A DNA stretch of 64,000 nt, taken from an uncultured Christensenellaceae bacterium. GTDB lineage: Bacteria; Bacillota; Clostridia; Christensenellales; UBA3700. Positions 60,902-64,000 of the stretch are shown here, one piece after another. A model generated the notes under the pieces. That model saw only the letters and a program-made list of their open reading frames with translations. It was not told where the DNA came from and made no database searches. How positions within the stretch are numbered: position 1 is the stretch's first letter; the number at the start of each line of letters is the position of its first letter. The translations under genes and the position numbers were made by a program. The stretch spans positions 201,600 to 265,599 of the forward strand of contig CALWHF010000001.1 of the NCBI GenBank assembly GCA_944380305.1, in the 5' to 3' direction.

Positions 60902-61909
60902 TTATTTTTCGGTTGCCGTATTCTTTCTGAAAATACGGGCTTTGAGCGCGTCCGCCGCCGCGGCGAACTTGTCGCTGTTGCTCGTGTACGCCATTATCAG
61001 AACGATTATGACGCCGAGCACTATCGTCTGTATCGAGCTGTCTATTCCGAGCACGACCATGCCGTACGACATTGCCGTCATGCCTATCGCGCCCATAAAT
61101 ACGCCTATCGGCAGATTTGAATATCTGGACAGGAAAAGTCCTACCAGCACCGGTCCCATGGACGAGAACATCAGCGAAGTCGAGCTGAGGTTGCTCGCGG
61201 GAGCTATGTTGCCCTTCGCCGCGTTGAGCATAGCCGCAACGCCGAGGAGCGCGCCTACCATGACGTAGGTCAGAAGTATGTTTTTCTTTTCGTTTACGCC
61301 GTTGTTGATCGCAAGTCTCGCGTTGGAGCCAAGCGAACGGGTGTCGTAACCGAATCTCGTGTGTCCGAGGAAGAAGTAGACGAGCACCATCACGACCGCG
61401 AGTATGACGTAGCTCCACGGAGCCTGCGCTATCACTATAAGATCGGGGTGGGTATAGAGCTGCGCGCCCTGCCCGTCGAAAAGCACGTTGGTCAACGCCT
61501 CGTAGATCATGACCACGCCGAGGGATACGATTATCGTGGAAACTCTGGTGAAGATGTACAGCAACCCTTCGATGACCGCGAGCGCGACGCAGACGATTAT
61601 CATAAGCGCGAGCACTCCAATCGAATTGAGCCCCATCATTATGCCGAGATTCGTGCCTATTATGCCGCCGAGCACCGCGATCGTACCCGTCGCGAAGTCC
61701 CATCTGCCGCCGCTGAGCGGTATCGCGATCGCAAGCGCGACTACCGCGGAAAGCACGCTCTGACTGAAGATGTAGTTGAACGCGTTGGACGAAAAATATC
61801 CGCTCTTGCCCGATGCAAGCGTGATTATCAGAAACAGCAGGTACATTCCCACAGGGAAGATCAGCGATTTTGCAAGTCCTACGCCCGTCTTTATCAGTTT
61901 GGTTTTCAT
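60902..61909 (-). CDS. Sugar ABC transporter permease (RbsC/CUT2 type)
   Basis: A 335-residue membrane protein with about 9-10 hydrophobic segments. The family region GYDTRSLGSNARLAINNGVN is the EAA-like loop that meets the ATPase. It lies downstream of the binding protein and upstream of the GH3 gene. The partner permease is at the right edge of the window; the ATPase is not in view. Confidence 0.88.
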   Translation of the reverse strand: MKTKLIKTGVGLAKSLIFPVGMYLLFLIITLASGKSGYFSSNAFNYIFSQSVLSAVVALAIAIPLSGGRWDFATGTIAVLGGIIGTNLGIMMGLNSIGVLALMIIVCVALAVIEGLLYIFTRVSTIIVSLGVVMIYEALTNVLFDGQGAQLYTHPDLIVIAQAPWSYVILAVVMVLVYFFLGHTRFGYDTRSLGSNARLAINNGVNEKKNILLTYVMVGALLGVAAMLNAAKGNIAPASNLSSTSLMFSSMGPVLVGLFLSRYSNLPIGVFMGAIGMTAMSYGMVVLGIDSSIQTIVLGVIIVLIMAYTSNSDKFAAAADALKARIFRKNTATEK

Positions 61910-61933
61910 AATCCTTACCCTCTTTCCTCTATA

Positions 61934-61960
61934 TCCGACGGCGGATAGTCCGCCGTCGGA
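61934..61960. repeat. Intercistronic hairpin between binding protein and permease
   Basis: A perfect 12-bp stem (TCCGACGGCGGA with TCCGCCGTCGGA) around a 3-base loop, without a T run. It lies between the binding protein stop and the permease start. Such hairpins often protect the binding-protein mRNA end and lower permease expression. Its arm matches the palindrome at 26175-26202. Confidence 0.65.
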
Positions 61961-61981
61961 ACAGGTTTTCGTTTTGCGGTA

Positions 61982-63133
61982 TTAAGCCGCCCTCGCTTCT
62001 TTGATCTCGGCGAGCGTTCTGCCGGTCAGTTCGTTGAGACCCGCCCAGGTAGCGTTCTCGTTGTAGGTCACCATCGCGTTCTTGAGTTCTTCCGCGGTGA
62101 CCGAACCCTTGGATTTGTCCGAAGGAATGATATAGCTCTTGAAGTCCGCGAGATCTGCGGTCGAAGTGATTATCGGATAACCGGCTACGCCGTTGATGTC
62201 GTCCTCACCCTTATCCGCGAAGGATTTGCCGTTCATCGCGTCCCAGATGCGTACGAACACGCTTGCGACGCACTGCGTGTAGTTGTTGGTGCCTGCGGTC
62301 AGCAGCTTGCCCTGAGAGAACAGGCTCTCGACCGTGTTGTTGTAACCGAGCGCGAGAAGTTTCGCGTTGCTGTTTGCGTTCTGGAGCGCGGGATAGATAT
62401 AGTCGAGACCGCTGCCGAGACCGAGTACCGCCTCAACGTCGGGATGCGCGCTGAGAAGTTTGGTGACTTCGGCTTCGCAAAGCTCCTGCGTGTACATGAA
62501 CGTCTGCAGATCGTAGACCTCTGCAGTCGGATCGAGCTCGTTCATTTTAGCCTTGAAGGTGTCGTATATCGTCTTGCCGTCCTTGAACGTGAATTCGGGG
62601 AACGAGATCGCGCCGATCTTCTTGAGTCCCGCCGCAAAAGCCGCCTCGGCGTATGCGGTGCCCAGAGTCTCGGGATCGCCGCCGAACTGCGTCACGCCGC
62701 CGAGGAAGTATTTGCTGTCCATACCCTCGACGAGAGTGGGCTGATAGCCGTTAGCCTCGAGATATTCGTACTTGGAGACTTCGCCGAGAAGTACCGCATA
62801 GTAAGCTCCCGCCTCTTCGCACATCGCGATGCTTCTGCTGAGCGCGGTGTCGTATCCGCTGATGACCGCGTTACAACCCTGGCTGAGCAGGTTCTGCAAG
62901 CCGCTGATATGCGCCTCGTCGTTCGAGCCGACCGCCTCGTAGACGAATTCGACGTCGAAGTTCTTTTCGAGATAATCACAGTACGACTTGATCTCCGTAC
63001 CCTGAATATCGGTGAAGTTATAAAGCATTACGCCGATCTTCGTCTTGCCGGTATTGTCGCATGCCGCCGCGGTGACCGCGAGAGATACGACGAGAACGAC
63101 TATCAGCATTATGCCTAGGATCTTCTTTTTCAT
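61982..63133 (-). CDS. Sugar ABC transporter substrate-binding lipoprotein
   Basis: A 383-residue protein with a signal peptide and lipobox (LAVTAAACDN). The mature part is a type 1 periplasmic binding protein (TKIGVMLYNFTDIQGTEIKS; GCNAVISGYDTALSRSIAMC; HPDVEAVLGLGSGLDYIYPA), related to ribose- and sugar-binding proteins of CUT2 transporters. A GGAGG site precedes the ATG. It sits between two permease genes, an uncommon order. Confidence 0.88.
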   Translation of the reverse strand: MKKKILGIMLIVVLVVSLAVTAAACDNTGKTKIGVMLYNFTDIQGTEIKSYCDYLEKNFDVEFVYEAVGSNDEAHISGLQNLLSQGCNAVISGYDTALSRSIAMCEEAGAYYAVLLGEVSKYEYLEANGYQPTLVEGMDSKYFLGGVTQFGGDPETLGTAYAEAAFAAGLKKIGAISFPEFTFKDGKTIYDTFKAKMNELDPTAEVYDLQTFMYTQELCEAEVTKLLSAHPDVEAVLGLGSGLDYIYPALQNANSNAKLLALGYNNTVESLFSQGKLLTAGTNNYTQCVASVFVRIWDAMNGKSFADKGEDDINGVAGYPIITSTADLADFKSYIIPSDKSKGSVTAEELKNAMVTYNENATWAGLNELTGRTLAEIKEARAA

Positions 63134-63181
63134 ATTGTTTTCCTCCTGATATATTGATTGCCGCTCCGCGGCTTGTTTACT

Positions 63182-64000
63182 TTATCTGGGCAGTTCCCTG
63201 ATATTCTTCGACTGTCTCAGCGTCAGCAGAACTATCAGCAGGAAGAGTATTCCCTTTACCAGCGAAATATAATTCGTAGGAACGCCGCTCATCGAAAGTC
63301 CGTTTGAAAGCAGGACGTAGGTTATGCTGCCTATCACCGCCGCGCTGAGTTTGGATCTCGTGCCGCCCGACAGCGACATACCTCCGAGTATCAGAGCTAT
63401 AAGCACGTCCATTTCTCTGCCGCTGCCCATGTTCTCGGAAACGCTGCCGACACGCGCTATCGCGAAAACCGACGCGACGCCCACGCATACTCCCGCGACG
63501 ACGTAACAGAGCATCTTGACGAGATTCACGTTCGCGCCGCTCTGCGCCGCTCCGAGAGGATTGTCGCCGATCGCCTTTGCCTGCTTGCCCAGCTTGGTAT
63601 AGTCGAAAAGCACCTTTGCAAGCACCACGATTATCACGCAGGATGCGACCATGAACCCGTAATTGTCCGAGAATATCTTGACGAGCGAACTGTTCTGGAA
63701 CCTTATCGTCTCGTCCGTCTGGGATACGTTGTAAGTCACTATGCCGCGCGCCGCGAACATTATCGCGAGCGACGAGATCGTGCTCATTATCTTGAAGAAG
63801 ATCGACGCGCCGCCGTTTATCACATAACAGGCGACCGCGATCAGTATGCACGTCAGAAGTACCAGGAACAACGACCCCGTATCGTTCAGAACGTATACCG
63901 AACACAGCGAACACAACCCCACGACCGCGCCTACCGAAATATCCATTCCGCCGTGCGCGAACACGAATATCAATCCCGCAGACATTATCAGAAGAGGCGT
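63182..64000 (-). CDS. Sugar ABC transporter permease (partial, cut by window edge)
   Basis: At least 272 codons; the frame runs open through the right edge (residues TPLLI precede the first internal Met), so the N terminus lies outside. It is a RbsC-type permease with AHGGMDISVGAVVGLCSL near the N-terminal part, and GKQAKAIGDNPLGAAQSGAN, the ATPase-contact loop. It belongs to the same transporter as the permease at 60902. A short GCCGC/GCGGC hairpin (63160-63172) separates it from the binding protein. Confidence 0.88.
   Translation of the reverse strand, partial: TPLLIMSAGLIFVFAHGGMDISVGAVVGLCSLCSVYVLNDTGSLFLVLLTCILIAVACYVINGGASIFFKIMSTISSLAIMFAARGIVTYNVSQTDETIRFQNSSLVKIFSDNYGFMVASCVIIVVLAKVLFDYTKLGKQAKAIGDNPLGAAQSGANVNLVKMLCYVVAGVCVGVASVFAIARVGSVSENMGSGREMDVLIALILGGMSLSGGTRSKLSAAVIGSITYVLLSNGLSMSGVPTNYISLVKGILFLLIVLLTLRQSKNIRELPR

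Overview
The window reads as a chromosome segment of an anaerobic member of the Bacillota, most likely class Clostridia. Evidence: the S10-spc-alpha ribosomal gene order with adk, map and a KOW protein between secY and infA; zinc-type S14 and S4; a Rex repressor; a type 1B dihydroorotate dehydrogenase (PyrD plus PyrK); a small 2[4Fe-4S] ferredoxin; a DnaD/DnaI-type primosome pair; and the Bacillus-like order decarboxylase-tmk-holB-ricT. GC content is moderate and intergenic regions are AT-rich, with sigma-A type promoters close to consensus. I cannot assign a genus. No CRISPR array, insertion sequence, prophage, rRNA operon or replication origin was seen.

Layout. (1) 194-15950, minus strand: 31 genes from rpsJ to rplQ in one block, ending in a strong terminator (140-167). 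A promoter and structured leader precede rpsJ. A second promoter with its own leader lies in the gap between rpmJ and rpsM. (2) 16303-18882, minus: a DUF1858 CxxC protein, then a zinc-ribbon membrane protein and an SPFH/zinc-ribbon protein resembling Bacillus YdjG and YdjI. (3) 19012-20667, plus: a divergent M1-like metallopeptidase and a 38-residue Cys-rich peptide. (4) 21110-32466, minus: aminotransferase/Lrp regulator (AlaT/AlaR-like), an ABC-F ATPase, an anchored DUF4352-like protein, then the purine salvage and pyrimidine synthesis genes (mtaD, punA, pyrE, pyrD, pyrK, pyrF, pyrC, pyrB, listed in coordinate order, transcribed from pyrB). (5) 32739-39501, minus: a monocistronic ferredoxin, then rex-greA-lysS-decarboxylase-tmk-holB-ricT. 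A divergent, probably leaderless, 85-residue gene faces rex. (6) 39947-42437, minus: an ABC-2 exporter with a lipoprotein. (7) 42621-45248, plus: a DnaD-repeat replication protein, a DnaC/DnaI-type helicase loader and tRNA-Glu(CTC). (8) 45483-49667: a hypothetical helical protein, two tandem GH43-like anchored propeller proteins and an Old Yellow Enzyme family oxidoreductase. (9) 49872-55526, minus: one 1884-residue DUF4011/SF1 helicase/Vsr-like nuclease/DUF3320 protein with its own promoter and terminator. (10) 55879-57240, minus: a secreted beta-helix lipoprotein. (11) 57674 to the right edge, minus: a sugar locus with an ABC permease, binding protein and second permease, a cytoplasmic GH3 enzyme, an alpha/beta hydrolase and beta-phosphoglucomutase. 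The last gene is cut by the window edge.

How it fits together. Most of the left two thirds is housekeeping: translation, secretion, nucleotide synthesis, tRNA charging, transcript elongation, and redox control by Rex. The right third is accessory: glycan capture and breakdown, a surface protein, and the large helicase-nuclease, a good candidate for a stand-alone anti-phage protein. The most interesting items are that helicase-nuclease with a transglutaminase-like domain that has lost its catalytic residues; the GH3 plus beta-phosphoglucomutase pairing, which suggests a phosphorolytic route; the three-way-junction RNA in the S10 leader; a terminator that abuts the start codon of the decarboxylase gene; face-to-face promoters between the ABC exporter and the DnaD gene; and two small genes (Cys-rich peptide, leaderless protein).
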